64,000 bases of DNA from Nesterenkonia alba DSM 19423 (GCF_000421745.1 NZ_ATXP01000012.1:22183-86182), one strand, 5' to 3'; counted from the first letter of the stretch, positions 7,444 through 16,447 are shown. Program-made: numbers and translations. Notes: a model not told the origin generated them from the sequence alone.

Positions 7444-8247
7444 CTAGTCGAGTTCGACGACCACCGGTGCGTGGTCGGAGGCACCCTTGCCGCGCCGCTC
7501 ATCTTTGTCGATATGAGCCGCACGGACCCGCTGCGCCAGCGCCGGTGAGCCCAGAATGAAGTCGATGCGCATGCCCTGGCGCTTCTGGAACCGCAGATTC
7601 GTGTAGTCCCAGTAGGTGTACACCCCCGGACCGGGAGTATGGGGACGGACGACGTCGGCATAACCGGCCTCGAGAAACGCACGGAAAGCAGCCCGCTCGT
7701 CTTCGGTGACGTGGGTCATCTGGTTGTCCTCAAAGAACTCGATATCCCAGACGTCGTCGTCCTGCGGGGCGATGTTCCAATCCCCAGCCAGGGCGATCTG
7801 AGCCTGGGGGTCCTCGCGGAGCCAGTCAGCGGCGTGCTCACGCAGCTGACGCAGCCAGGCGAGCTTGTAGACCATGTGCTCGTCATTCCGAGCACGGCCG
7901 TTGGGCACGTAAAGACTCCACAGCCGCAGATCACCGCAGGTGGCGGCGATCGCACGGGCCTCCTGCACAGGGTCCTGGTCCCCCTTACCAAAGGGGGGCT
8001 GGTCCGGGAATGTGCGTTCGACGTCCTTCAACCCCACCCGTGAGGCGATCGCCACCCCGTTCCACTGATTGAAACCGAAGTGGGCGACGTCGTACCCGTT
8101 GTGCTCGAAGACCTCCCAGGGGAAGTTATCGTCCTTGCACTTGGTCTCCTGGATGGCCAGAACATCCACCCCTGACTTCTCCAGCCAGGCCTCCACCCGG
8201 TCAGCCCGGGCGCGCATTGAGTTAACGTTCCAGGTCGCGATTTTCAC
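7444..8247 (-). CDS. xthA: Exodeoxyribonuclease III
   Basis: A 267-aa AP endonuclease / 3'-5' exonuclease of the ExoIII family acting in base excision repair. Signatures: N7 in KIATWNVNS, metal-binding Glu34 in IQETK, the catalytic GDWNIAP segment, and the C-terminal SDHAPVVVEL His-Asp site. Length matches the usual 260-270 aa. The start is GTG at 8247 with TAGTGT 6 nt upstream, so the mRNA is probably leaderless. It lies downstream of nadE on the same strand with a 27-nt gap and may partly share its transcript. Confidence 0.95.
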   Translation of the reverse strand: MKIATWNVNSMRARADRVEAWLEKSGVDVLAIQETKCKDDNFPWEVFEHNGYDVAHFGFNQWNGVAIASRVGLKDVERTFPDQPPFGKGDQDPVQEARAIAATCGDLRLWSLYVPNGRARNDEHMVYKLAWLRQLREHAADWLREDPQAQIALAGDWNIAPQDDDVWDIEFFEDNQMTHVTEDERAAFRAFLEAGYADVVRPHTPGPGVYTYWDYTNLRFQKRQGMRIDFILGSPALAQRVRAAHIDKDERRGKGASDHAPVVVELD

Positions 8248-8274
8248 GGTGCCACACTACCAACGGCACCGTGG

Positions 8275-9102
8275 TCACTGGCTCTTCCACCAGTCATCGA
8301 GCAGCGTCACCGGCACGGTGCGCTTATGCCGGGTCGCCAGGTACCGGCGCTCAATGAGCACAGCGGCTTCCTCACGGACCTGGCGGCCTTCGAGGTAGTC
8401 GTCGATCTCGTTGTAGGTGATCCCCAGTTCCGTCTCATCGAGCTGGCCGGGGTTGTCATCGAGCAGATCCGCAGTGGGTGCTTTGCTCCACAGGGACTCC
8501 GGGGCACCCAGGTGTTTCAGCAGTTGGCGCACCTGCCGCTTATTAAGGGTGAAATTCGGCAGGATATCCGCTCCGCCGTCACCGTACTTGGTGAAGAACC
8601 CGGTGATGGACTCCGCACCGTGGTCAGTGCCGACCACCAGAGCCTCATACTCTCCAGCCACGGCGTACTGGGCGGTCATCCGCAGGCGTGCCTTGACGTT
8701 GCCACGGTGGTAATCCGCCAGACGCCGGCCGAAGTCCTCGGTAAACGCGACATCCACACCGGTGACCGCTTTCTCAATATTGAAGGTGTGGGTGTAGTCC
8801 GGGGCGATGAACTCCACAGCGCGGGCGGCGTCGTCCTCATCCGCCTGAATACCGTGGGGCAGGCGCATCGCGTGGAAGTGCGCCTCATAACCGCTGGCGC
8901 GCAGCTTCTCCACCGCCAGCTGGCTGAGCCGGCCCGCCAGGGACGAATCCACCCCCCCGGAAATACCGAGCACCAGACCCTTGGCGCCAGCAGCCCGGGT
9001 GTAGTCAGCCAGGAAGCTGCTGCGCCGTTCGACCTCCTCAGCCGGGTCGATCTGCGGCTTGACGCCCATTTCCTCGACGATCGCTGCTTGGAGTTCACGC
9101 AT
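8275..9102 (-). CDS. nadE: NAD(+) synthase, ammonia-dependent
   Basis: A 275-aa enzyme that amidates deamido-NAD to NAD using ammonia and ATP. The length equals the E. coli single-domain enzyme, and no glutaminase domain is present. Pyrophosphatase P-loop SGGVDSS is at about 48-54. The C-terminal half carries GTDHGAESITGFFTKYGDGG and APTADLLDDNPGQLDE, the binding loops of this family. The ATG at 9102 follows TAGACT with a 6-nt gap, a leaderless-type start. It is followed by xthA and is divergent from pyrE. Confidence 0.96.
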   Translation of the reverse strand: MRELQAAIVEEMGVKPQIDPAEEVERRSSFLADYTRAAGAKGLVLGISGGVDSSLAGRLSQLAVEKLRASGYEAHFHAMRLPHGIQADEDDAARAVEFIAPDYTHTFNIEKAVTGVDVAFTEDFGRRLADYHRGNVKARLRMTAQYAVAGEYEALVVGTDHGAESITGFFTKYGDGGADILPNFTLNKRQVRQLLKHLGAPESLWSKAPTADLLDDNPGQLDETELGITYNEIDDYLEGRQVREEAAVLIERRYLATRHKRTVPVTLLDDWWKSQ

Positions 9103-9236
9103 ACAGCGAGTCTATCGAGGTGCAGGTTGCGGCAGCGTTAAAAAATCCTGGTCACCGCCTGAAGCGGGCACACAGCGGGCGATGGTGACCACGAACAGGC
9201 GGCTGGGGCGCCTGCGGCAGCGATAGGGTGAAGCTC

Positions 9237-9785
9237 ATGACTGATCGCGACCGTCTCGTGCAACTGATTTCCGACCTCGCCGTGGTTCGGGGGCGAGTGA
9301 CGCTTTCCTCCGGTGAAGAGGCCGACTACTACGTGGACCTGCGCCGGGTCACTCTCCACCACGACGCCGGACCATTGGTGGGGCGGGTCATGCTCACCAT
9401 GCTCGACAACGCCGGTATCGAATTCGAAGCCGCCGGTGGCCTCACCATGGGGGCTGACCCGGTGGCCACCGCGATGATGCACCAAGCGGCCGCGCAGCAG
9501 CGGGCCCTCGACGCCTTCGTGGTGCGGAAGAAGCAAAAGGATTACGGGATGGGTCGGCAGGTCGAAGGACCCGATATCGCCGGGCGGAAGGTCGTGGTCT
9601 TAGAGGACACCTCCACCACCGGGGAATCAGCCCTGACGGCGGTGGAGGCAGTGCGCGCCGCTGGAGGTGACATTCGGGCGGTCGCGGTCATCGTAGACCG
9701 GGATACCGGTGCCGCCGAGCGCATCACCCGCCAGGCGGGGGTGCCCTACCTCTACGCGTTCTCCAAGACCGATCTGGGTCTTTGA
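9237..9785 (+). CDS. pyrE: Orotate phosphoribosyltransferase
   Basis: A 182-aa enzyme of de novo pyrimidine synthesis that makes orotidine 5'-phosphate from orotate and PRPP. The PRPP-binding motif VVVLEDTSTTGES is at about 118-130. VVRGRVTLSSGEEADYYVDLR and VVRKKQKDYGMG match family loops. I chose ATG at 9237: TAGGGT (9224-9229) sits 7 nt upstream, and an in-frame GTG at 9228 would fall inside that element. It is unlinked to other pyr genes here. An inverted repeat TGGTCACC/GGTGACCA (9149-9191) lies upstream and could regulate it. Confidence 0.95.
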   Translation: MTDRDRLVQLISDLAVVRGRVTLSSGEEADYYVDLRRVTLHHDAGPLVGRVMLTMLDNAGIEFEAAGGLTMGADPVATAMMHQAAAQQRALDAFVVRKKQKDYGMGRQVEGPDIAGRKVVVLEDTSTTGESALTAVEAVRAAGGDIRAVAVIVDRDTGAAERITRQAGVPYLYAFSKTDLGL

Positions 9786-9824
9786 GCGGGGCCTTGGGGC
9801 TGGGCGCTTCAGCCGCCGCGTTGC

Positions 9825-11012
9825 CTACCGACGCGCCAGGGCCTGACCGATCCGCTCCACCGCCTGGGTGAGGATCTCCGGTGAGGTTGCGAAATTCAAC
9901 CGTGCGTGACGCTCCCCACCGGTGCCGAAGGGGTGACCGGCGGTCAGTGCCACCTTGGCTTCTTTCAACAGGAACTTAGCCGGCCCGTGTACTGGAGATT
10001 CGGCACCCGGGGTGGGTTCGTCGTCGTCGAACCCATAGGCACTGAAGTCCAGCCACGCCAGGTAGGTGGCCTCCGGTTGGCGCCACGTCACCTCCGGTGC
10101 GTGCTCGGCGAGCAGGTCACCCAGCAGCCGCCGGTTGGCCTCCAACCCCTGGGTCAGGGCGTGGAGCCAGGCGGAGCCTTCGTTCAATGCGGCCGTCTGG
10201 GCCAGGACCCCGGCGTGACTGGCCCCGTGGGCGGACTCCTTGGGCAGTTCGGAGAGCTCCGCGGCGGATTCGGTCCCGCTGACCAGCAGCCCCGCCTTCA
10301 GGCCGGCCAGGTTGAACGCCTTCGAGGCTGAGACCAGGGAAAACCCCTTGGGATCCACGGTGACGTAGGGGACGAACTCGGCCTCGCCATAAACGATGGG
10401 GGCGTGGATCTCATCGGCCACCACCCGGACCCCGTAGTCCTCGGCCAGGGCCGCGACCTTCTGCAGTTCCTCCCGGGTGTGGACCACACCGGTGGGGTTG
10501 TGTGGATTGCACAGCAGGTAGACCGCTGTCCCGCCGAGGGTCCGCAGGTTGAAGGACTCCTCGAGCATCTCGAAGTCCAGGCGTCCGTCCTCACCCAGGG
10601 GTGCTTCCACCACCCGTAGCCCGGAGTTCACCGGATAGTTGAAGAACGGTGGGTAGACCGGGGAATTGACGATGACGGTATCGGCCAGCTGGGTGACGAT
10701 CTTCAGTGCTTCGACAACTCCGCGCATGACGTCGGGAACTGTGCGGATCTGGGTAATGTCCGGCTCCCAGCCCCATTGTTGGGCGGCGAACCGTTGCAGT
10801 GATTCCGCGTAGGCGGCGGGCATGGGGTAGCCGGTGTCACCGAGTTCGACCATCCGGTGCAGTGCATCGGAGACCGGTGGCGCCAGGGGCACATCCATCT
10901 CCGCCACCCAGAGGGGGAGCACATCGTCACCGAAGGCGCGCCACTTGGCGGAACGGCGCTGCCTGAGCTGCTCGAGGCTGAGGACTTCCAGAGGATTCTG
11001 CTCTTCTCCCAT
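9825..11012 (-). CDS. MalY/PatB-type PLP aminotransferase (probable cystathionine beta-lyase)
   Basis: A 395-aa fold-type I PLP enzyme. The N-terminus RRSAKWRAFGDDVLPLWVAEMD is typical of the MalY/PatB group (C-S lyases acting on cystathionine or cysteine conjugates). The PLP lysine is in SLVSASKAFNLAGLK, NPHNPTGVVH binds the cofactor, and the C-terminal Arg is in HARLNFA. The exact reaction (beta-lyase or aminotransferase) is inferred from subfamily only. The ATG at 11012 follows TAGGCT by 6 nt (leaderless-type). It is divergent from the TrmH-like gene with a 111-nt gap. Confidence 0.85.
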   Translation of the reverse strand: MGEEQNPLEVLSLEQLRQRRSAKWRAFGDDVLPLWVAEMDVPLAPPVSDALHRMVELGDTGYPMPAAYAESLQRFAAQQWGWEPDITQIRTVPDVMRGVVEALKIVTQLADTVIVNSPVYPPFFNYPVNSGLRVVEAPLGEDGRLDFEMLEESFNLRTLGGTAVYLLCNPHNPTGVVHTREELQKVAALAEDYGVRVVADEIHAPIVYGEAEFVPYVTVDPKGFSLVSASKAFNLAGLKAGLLVSGTESAAELSELPKESAHGASHAGVLAQTAALNEGSAWLHALTQGLEANRRLLGDLLAEHAPEVTWRQPEATYLAWLDFSAYGFDDDEPTPGAESPVHGPAKFLLKEAKVALTAGHPFGTGGERHARLNFATSPEILTQAVERIGQALARR

Positions 11013-11123
11013 AGTCTGAGCCTACAGAACCACGGCAGCACCGGTCAGGTGGGGAAGCGACCAGCGTAGTGGCGCGGGCCGGTGGGATCGGGGTGGGGAA
11101 CGCTCTGCGGTAATCTCGCGCAG

Positions 11124-11771
11124 GTGAGTGAGCAGCCTGAGGAGACGGAGACGACGTCGCGCGAGGTCGGCGTCGGACCCTGGGAGGGTCCCTGGCCGGA
11201 AGGGGACCACTGGGATGAGCAGCTGCTGCGTGAGGGTGACCGGCGCAATGTGGTCGATGAGTACCGCTACTGGTCACGGGAGGCGATTGTTGCTGACCTG
11301 GACACGCGGCGGCATACGTTCCACGTGGCGATCGAGAACTGGCAGCACGACTTCAACATTGGCACCGTGGTCCGAACGGCGAATGCTTTTTTGGCTGCGG
11401 AAGTCCACATTGTGGGGAAGAGACGGTGGAACCGGCGGGGGGCGATGGTCACCGACCGGTACCAGCACATCCGGCACCACGCCTCGGTGGAGGAGTTCGT
11501 GGAATGGGCGCACGACGCCGGCGTGCCCGTTTTCGGCGTCGACCTCTTCCCCGACTCGGTTCCGTTGGAGACTTTCGAACTGCCGCGGGAATGCGTGCTG
11601 GTGTTTGGTCAGGAAGGGCCGGGGCTCAGCGAGCAGATGCGCGATGCCGCTGAAGCGACATTGTCGATTGCGCAGTTCGGCTCGACACGGTCGATCAATG
11701 CCGGGGTTGCGGCAGGAATCGCCATGCACGCCTGGATCCGCCAGCACGCCCAGTCGCCACCCCTGCATTGA
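11124..11771 (+). CDS. TrmH-family (SPOUT) RNA 2'-O-methyltransferase
   Basis: A 215-aa protein with the three SPOUT motifs: NIGTVVRTANAF (motif 1, about 73-84), VLVFGQEGPGLS (motif 2) and SIAQFGSTRSINAGVAAGIAMHAW (motif 3, SAM-binding knot). It is predicted to methylate the ribose of tRNA or rRNA; the substrate cannot be told from sequence. A charged N-terminal extension of about 50 aa precedes the catalytic domain. GTG at 11124 is chosen because TAATCT lies exactly 7 nt upstream. An ATG at 11082 is in frame but upstream of that promoter element. Confidence 0.88.
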   Translation: MSEQPEETETTSREVGVGPWEGPWPEGDHWDEQLLREGDRRNVVDEYRYWSREAIVADLDTRRHTFHVAIENWQHDFNIGTVVRTANAFLAAEVHIVGKRRWNRRGAMVTDRYQHIRHHASVEEFVEWAHDAGVPVFGVDLFPDSVPLETFELPRECVLVFGQEGPGLSEQMRDAAEATLSIAQFGSTRSINAGVAAGIAMHAWIRQHAQSPPLH

Positions 11772-12062
11772 GTGGCCCTAGGCGACCCGTGGACCCTGGC
11801 CACGTCTGCCCGGGGAGCAGAAGGAGCTGACCTGCCAGGCGAATCTGCCGGTGCGATGAGAAGGGGAAATAGCCTTTTCGGCCAAGCCAAAATATGTTTA
11901 ACTAAGAACAGTTCGCAGCAGTGGTTCTGAGTTGCCACTCCTACTTGCTGCAGCTTCGACTCCAGCCCCTCCTTCTGGCGCAGAAGCATGTCAGTGCGCC
12001 CGGATAGGCTGGGACCAGGAGAACCACTTAATCGCGCTTCACCGCGCAGGAGAACCCCACCT

Positions 12063-13127
12063 ATGCCTGATCAGCCACCATCGTTGATCCCAGCCCCGGA
12101 TGGTTATGCCGACTGGCTCGCAGATCTCAAGAAGCGTGTCTACCAGGCGCAGCAGCGAGCTGCGCTGAAGGTCAACACTGAGTTGATTCGCCTGTATTGG
12201 GACATCGGGCACGACATCCTTCAGCGCCAGAGCGACCAGGGGTGGGGTAGCAAGGTTCTGGAACGACTTGCGGCGGACCTGCGTAACGAGTTCCCAGATA
12301 TGAAAGGATTCTCTCGTTCCAACCTCTTCCATATGCGCTCTTTTGCCGAGGCTTGGCCTCAGGACGCAATTGTCCAACAGGCCGTTGGACAATTGCCCTG
12401 GAGTCACAATCTGATGCTCCTGAGCAAGCTCAAAGACACCGAGACCCGTCTCTGGTACGCCCAGAAGGCCCTAGAGGGTGGCTGGTCCCGCAATGTCCTG
12501 GCGATGCAGATTGACACCGGCGCACATAAGCGCCTGGGCGCGGCGACTACCAACTTCTCTGAGGTTCTACCGAAGCCAGATTCTGATCTTGCAGTCCAGT
12601 CGCTGAAGGACCCATACAAGCTGGACTTCCTCGGTCTCGGCGATGAAGCCCAGGAACGTGAGATCGAACGCGGCCTCATCGAGCACGTCGAGGAATTTCT
12701 GCTCGAACTCGGCGCCGGCTTCGCCTTCGTGGGTCGACAGGTCCACGTGGAGGTCGGCGGCGATGACTTCTTCATCGATCTGCTCTTCTATCACGTCAAA
12801 CTTCACTGCTATGTGGTGGTCGAGGTCAAGACGGGCAAGTTCAAGCCTGAGCACCTCGGTCAGCTGCGCTTCTACTTAGCAGCAGTTGATGGGGAGATGG
12901 CAGATGAACGGGATTCTCCGACTATCGGGCTGCTGCTGTGTCAGAGCAAGAATGAAGTCGTCGCTGAATACGCGCTGCGAGACGAGAGCCAGCCCTTGGG
13001 TGTGGCTGAGTACCAGTTGACCGAATCGCTGCCGGAGAGCCTTAAGACGAACCTGCCGACCATCGAGCAGATCGAACGCGAACTCGAAGACGGTATAGAA
13101 GATAAACATGAGGGAACAAATGGCTAA
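12063..13127 (+). CDS. YhcG/DUF1016 family PD-(D/E)XK nuclease
   Basis: A 354-aa protein. The N-terminal DUF1016 helical domain carries LIRLYWDIGHDI, WGSKVLERLAADLRNEFPDMKGFSRSNL in part, and the LPWSHN motif. The C-terminal PD-(D/E)XK domain has FIDLLFYH (about 236-243) and VVEVK (about 252-256), which supply the acidic and lysine catalytic residues. The family occurs in mobile islands and near restriction-modification genes, and is probably a DNA nuclease. ATG at 12063 has AGGAGA 9 nt upstream. The upstream 180 nt are AT-richer than the surroundings and tRNA-Ala lies 50 nt downstream, so a small inserted island is plausible. No methylase or partner gene is visible. Confidence 0.88.
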   Translation: MPDQPPSLIPAPDGYADWLADLKKRVYQAQQRAALKVNTELIRLYWDIGHDILQRQSDQGWGSKVLERLAADLRNEFPDMKGFSRSNLFHMRSFAEAWPQDAIVQQAVGQLPWSHNLMLLSKLKDTETRLWYAQKALEGGWSRNVLAMQIDTGAHKRLGAATTNFSEVLPKPDSDLAVQSLKDPYKLDFLGLGDEAQEREIERGLIEHVEEFLLELGAGFAFVGRQVHVEVGGDDFFIDLLFYHVKLHCYVVVEVKTGKFKPEHLGQLRFYLAAVDGEMADERDSPTIGLLLCQSKNEVVAEYALRDESQPLGVAEYQLTESLPESLKTNLPTIEQIERELEDGIEDKHEGTNG

Positions 13128-13177
13128 ATTCATCGAAGCAGCGGAAACCGGTCTTGGTGTGTCCAAGGGTGTCATGG

Positions 13178-13250
13178 TGGAGCTAAGGGGAGTCGAACCC
13201 CTGACCTCGTCGATGCGAACGACGCGCTCTACCAGCTGAGCTATAGCCCC
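13178..13250 (-). tRNA. tRNA-Ala (CGC)
   Basis: On the minus strand acceptor GGGGCTA pairs with TAGCTCC (one G-U), the discriminator is A, and CCA is encoded at 13175-13177. The anticodon stem CGTCG/CGACG encloses TTCGCAT with anticodon CGC. The T arm is AGGGGTTCGACTCCCCT. It is adjacent to the YhcG-type nuclease gene. Confidence 0.93.
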
Positions 13251-13375
13251 AAGTCTTCGACATCCCAGGATACTGGATGCACCGAGCCCCACGGAAAGAC
13301 CCGATCTGCGGCAGCGGGCGGTAGCGTGGGGTCAGCAAAGACGCTGCCAGAGACCTAGGAATGCAGGAGGCAACG

Positions 13376-13654
13376 ATGCCCAGTGAACGTCTGATGAAAA
13401 GCTCCCAAACCCTGGACCGCGAAGGCCTGGCCACACTGCTGGAGACAGTCGCCGGTCGCATCCGGCAGGGACGTGCCGAACTTCACGCCGGAGAAACAAA
13501 CCAGGTTTCCTTAGAGATCCCCGAACGGACCGAAGTGGACCTCGAGGTCACCCGGGAGACCAAAACCCGCGGAACGAAGCTCGAACTTGAGGTGGAAGTC
13601 TCCTGGTATGAAGGGGAAGCCGCCGCTGAATCCGGTGAACTGCGGATCCAGTAG
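13376..13654 (+). CDS. Amphi-Trp domain-containing protein
   Basis: A 92-aa protein of the amphi-Trp domain type: a short helical N-terminus (DREGLATLLETVAGRI) then a beta-rich part where acidic and hydrophobic residues alternate (VSLEIP, EVDLEV, KLELEVEVSWYEG). The W in VSWYEG is the signature Trp. Function unknown; these occur in haloarchaea and actinobacteria. ATG at 13376 has GGAGG 5 nt upstream, whereas ATG at 13361 overlaps that site and is less likely. It stands alone. Confidence 0.75.
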   Translation: MPSERLMKSSQTLDREGLATLLETVAGRIRQGRAELHAGETNQVSLEIPERTEVDLEVTRETKTRGTKLELEVEVSWYEGEAAAESGELRIQ

Positions 13655-13730
13655 AGCAAGGTTCCATCAAGCACCGGATCCCTGGGTATCAGGGCGCTGT
13701 CGTCAGGGGTGTGAAGCTGGACACTTTCTC

Positions 13731-13747
13731 TTCTACGGCTTGTAGAA
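13731..13747. promoter_or_regulatory. TTCTAC-N5-GTAGAA palindrome upstream of doxX
   Basis: TTCTACGGCTTGTAGAA is a perfect 6-bp inverted repeat with a 5-nt spacer, 91 nt before the doxX-like start. The same arms and spacer occur at 17861, 19085 and 50678. An operator for an unidentified dimeric regulator is inferred. Confidence 0.65.
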
Positions 13748-13838
13748 AAACTGTAGGGTGAAAGTGACGGCGATGGACCGCATCGGGGGCCACCGTCGAC
13801 GTCACTCCACCTGCAGGCCCCTGGGCAGGAGACTCATC

Positions 13839-14369
13839 ATGGCAGCAGATGCCGCAGTCCGCACCGCCCCACCCACTGAAACCACCGGCCGGGTTCACTC
13901 GGCTGCCTGGTACATCCTGGCCGTCGTCCGGATCCTCATCGGGTTCGAATTCCTCTGGGCCTTCCTCGACAAAACCTTCGGCCTGCACTTTTACACCCCG
14001 CCAGGCCAGGCCTGGATTAACGGGGTCTCCCCGACCTACGGCTACCTCAGTGCCGAACGAGCCCTCGACTGGCTCTACCAGCCACTGGCGGAGATGTGGA
14101 TCGTTGAAGTGCTGTTCATGGCCGGTCTGCTCGGCGTCGGGATCGGTCTGATGGCCGGGGTGGCCGTGCGGATCTCCGCAATCGCCGGGGCTGCGATGCT
14201 GCTGCTGATGTGGACCGCAGCCTTCCCCATTGAGGCCAACCCGTTCGTTAACTACAACCTCATCAACGCGGTGATCGTGCTGGTGTTCCCCTTCATCCTG
14301 GCGCACCAGAAACTCAGCCTGGCCGAGCCGTGGCAGCGGCTCACCGCCAAGGCGCACTGGCTGCACTAA
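13839..14369 (+). CDS. DoxX family membrane protein
   Basis: A 176-aa protein with four predicted membrane helices, at about 22-42, 87-108, 110-130 and 138-160. RILIGFEFLWAFLDKTFGLHF and WINGVSPTYGYLS match the longer actinobacterial DoxX subgroup. The family includes subunits associated with terminal quinol oxidases and redox stress complexes; the role here is unknown. ATG at 13839 has AGGAGA upstream; an ATG at 13758 has no good site. The promoter carries the TTCTAC-N5-GTAGAA palindrome shared with stress and transport genes, suggesting stress or oxygen-linked control (inference). Confidence 0.8.
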   Translation: MAADAAVRTAPPTETTGRVHSAAWYILAVVRILIGFEFLWAFLDKTFGLHFYTPPGQAWINGVSPTYGYLSAERALDWLYQPLAEMWIVEVLFMAGLLGVGIGLMAGVAVRISAIAGAAMLLLMWTAAFPIEANPFVNYNLINAVIVLVFPFILAHQKLSLAEPWQRLTAKAHWLH

Positions 14370-14389
14370 TCACCACGTACCGGGCGAGA

Positions 14390-14411
14390 GCGCCACAGCG
14401 GTGAGTGGCGC
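14390..14411. terminator. Hairpin between convergent genes
   Basis: GCGCCAC, loop AGCGGTGA, GTGGCGC: a perfect 7-bp stem between the ends of the doxX-like and DUF4349 genes. It has no T-run, so efficiency is uncertain. Confidence 0.45.
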
Positions 14412-14423
14412 CGCAGCCGGGAC

Positions 14424-15488
14424 TTAAGGTGTGTCCCGGGGCTCGCCTTCACCCTCCGGGGCCCGTTGCTCCGTCGCTTGCGACGATTGCGGCGGGCCCG
14501 GTTGCGTGTGCGGGGGTTGCGTGTGCGGGGGCCGGTCAGAGGCCGCGTGAGTACTGGCGGCAGTCGGGGGGACCGGCGCCCCCGGGCGAGGTCCAGAACT
14601 CGGGCCCGTCGAGCTACCGGCCTGAGGGCCACCGGGAGGGCCGGATCGTCCGCGCCGGCGGGACAGCCGCAGCGACCCCCACGCAATGAGCGCAAGAGGA
14701 ACCCCCAGTGCCACCAGCCACGGCAGCAGAGCACCGAGAGCCACGAGCAGCCCGTTGGTCACCGTGACCAGCCCGTTCCATCCGCTTTGCAGCCCGCCGA
14801 GGAAACCGTCGGCTTCGACTTCAGCCACCTCGTCGGCGATGAGGCTCACGTGCAGCGTGGACATCTCCACCTGGTCCCCCAGGGCATTGCGTTCAGCCTG
14901 GAGAGACTCCAGATCGGCCTGCCGCTGGCTGAGAACCTCTTCGGCCTCCAACAGTTCCTCGGCATTGGCGGCTTCTTCCATGATCCCCTGGAGGCGCTCC
15001 ACGGAGACTTCTAAGGCCTCAATGCGCGCTTCGAGGTCGCGCACTACCCCGGTCACGTCTTCGGCGCTCTGGCTGAGTTCGGTCACCTCCCCGAACTCAC
15101 TGAGCCCTTCGAGGATCTCTGTGAGGTTCTCCTCCGGGATGCGCAATGTCAGCCGGGCAGTGGTGGTGTCCTCGTCTTCGGAGATCTCCCGGCGGTCCTC
15201 CACGTGTCCGCCGGCGCTGTCTGCGGTGGCAATGAGCTCTTCAGCCGTTTCGGCAGGGTCATCGACGATCACCTCCGCTGAGGCGTTGGTGATGACCTGC
15301 CGGTCGACCTGTTCGCCCGCCAGTGACTCTGAGTCGGCCTCGGCGTCGTCGTAGGCTGCTTCCTCTGGTGCCGCCGCAGCGTCTTCGGCCTCAGCGCTGC
15401 TATCACCGTTGTCGTCCGATGTTCCGCAGGCCGCCAGCAGCAGCAGCGCCACGAGCACTGCCATGATCTGTGAGATACCCCGTCCCAT
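14424..15488 (-). CDS. DUF4349 lipoprotein
   Basis: A 354-aa predicted lipoprotein with lipobox LLAACG (Cys21) after a short hydrophobic signal. An acidic segment leads to the DUF4349 region, with coiled coil about 110-220 (DLEARIEALEVSVERLQGIM, EEVLSQRQADLESLQAER). A membrane helix is near 255-280 (LLVALGALLPWLVALGVPLALIAW, abridged), followed by an RRRGR stop-transfer and a Pro/Ser/Gly-rich tail. So it is anchored at both ends, a layout usual for DUF4349. Function unknown. ATG at 15488 follows TATCGT by 6 nt; an ATG 8 codons later is the alternative. Divergent from azlC. Confidence 0.78.
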   Translation of the reverse strand: MGRGISQIMAVLVALLLLAACGTSDDNGDSSAEAEDAAAAPEEAAYDDAEADSESLAGEQVDRQVITNASAEVIVDDPAETAEELIATADSAGGHVEDRREISEDEDTTTARLTLRIPEENLTEILEGLSEFGEVTELSQSAEDVTGVVRDLEARIEALEVSVERLQGIMEEAANAEELLEAEEVLSQRQADLESLQAERNALGDQVEMSTLHVSLIADEVAEVEADGFLGGLQSGWNGLVTVTNGLLVALGALLPWLVALGVPLALIAWGSLRLSRRRGRSGPPGGPQAGSSTGPSSGPRPGAPVPPTAASTHAASDRPPHTQPPHTQPGPPQSSQATEQRAPEGEGEPRDTP

Positions 15489-15565
15489 GAGGTCACGATA
15501 GACCGAGCCTGCAGACCTGTCCATCGCGGTGGGTGAACAACGCGTTGGTGGGGCAGAATACGGCT

Positions 15566-16447
15566 GTGAGCACCAACGACGACGCCACCGCGGCTGAAGA
15601 GCATGACGACGGCCGGCTGCTGCGACTGACTCCGGCAGCCCGCATGGCGGCATCCATCGTCACCGCCGTGTCCCTCTACGGCATCTCCTTTGGTGCCCTG
15701 GCCGTAGCGGCCGGTTTCACGTTCTGGCAGACCGTGGCGCTCAGTGTGCTGATGTTCACCGGCGGATCCCAGTTTGCGTTCATTGGGGTCATCGCCGCTG
15801 GTGGTTCCCCGGCGGCCGCGTTCAGCAGTGCCACTCTGCTGGGAGTGCGTAACACGCTCTACGCGGTGCAGATCAAGGCGCTGCTCAATCCTCTGGGGTG
15901 GAAGAAGCTGCTCGCCGCGCAGGTCACCATCGATGAGTCAATGGCTGCAGCCACCGCCCAGCCGACCACTGCCGAGCAACGCCGGGGCTTCTGGTTGACG
16001 GGGGTGGGCATCTGGATCGGGTGGAGCACCGCCACCGCCGTGGGGGCTCTGCTGGGGGATGTGATCGCTGACCCGGAGGCATTCGGGCTCGATGGCGCCG
16101 TCGTCGCCGCCTTCCTCGGGTTGCTGTGGCCACGGCTGAAATCTGCGGAACCGTGGGCGTTGGCGGTGCTTGCGGCCCTGGTGACCACGCTGACCATGCC
16201 TGTGGTGCCGGCCGGGTTGCCGGTGCTCATTGCCGCAGTCGTGGCCATCGGGTGGGGGATGGTCTCCGCGCGGCTGAAGCCGGCCGAACCCCCACTAGCC
16301 CGCGCCTCACTGACCACCGACGACGACGCCTCCGCAGGAACTGACATGACCGCAGGAACCGGCACGACCGCTGAAGCCCTCACCGGTCAGCAGGGCAGAT
16401 CCGGCTCGGAGGATGCCACGGTCACAGATGACAGGAGCAGAGGATGA
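15566..16447 (+). CDS. azlC: AzlC family branched-chain amino acid exporter subunit
   Basis: A 293-aa multi-pass protein with a conserved AzlC core: SLYGISFGALAVAAGF, FTGGSQFAFIGV, GVRNTLYA and a DESMAAA motif. With AzlD it should form a branched-chain amino acid (or related) efflux permease. The C-terminal 50 aa are an unusual Thr/Gly/Asp-rich extension absent from typical AzlC. I chose GTG at 15566 (CAGAAT 6 nt upstream); GTG at 15533 is also in frame. The stop overlaps the azlD start by 4 nt (ATGA), so the pair is translationally coupled. Confidence 0.88.
   Translation: MSTNDDATAAEEHDDGRLLRLTPAARMAASIVTAVSLYGISFGALAVAAGFTFWQTVALSVLMFTGGSQFAFIGVIAAGGSPAAAFSSATLLGVRNTLYAVQIKALLNPLGWKKLLAAQVTIDESMAAATAQPTTAEQRRGFWLTGVGIWIGWSTATAVGALLGDVIADPEAFGLDGAVVAAFLGLLWPRLKSAEPWALAVLAALVTTLTMPVVPAGLPVLIAAVVAIGWGMVSARLKPAEPPLARASLTTDDDASAGTDMTAGTGTTAEALTGQQGRSGSEDATVTDDRSRG

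Noticed and set aside
12063..13127. YhcG gene as part of a restriction-modification system
   Set aside because: No methyltransferase or specificity gene is nearby.
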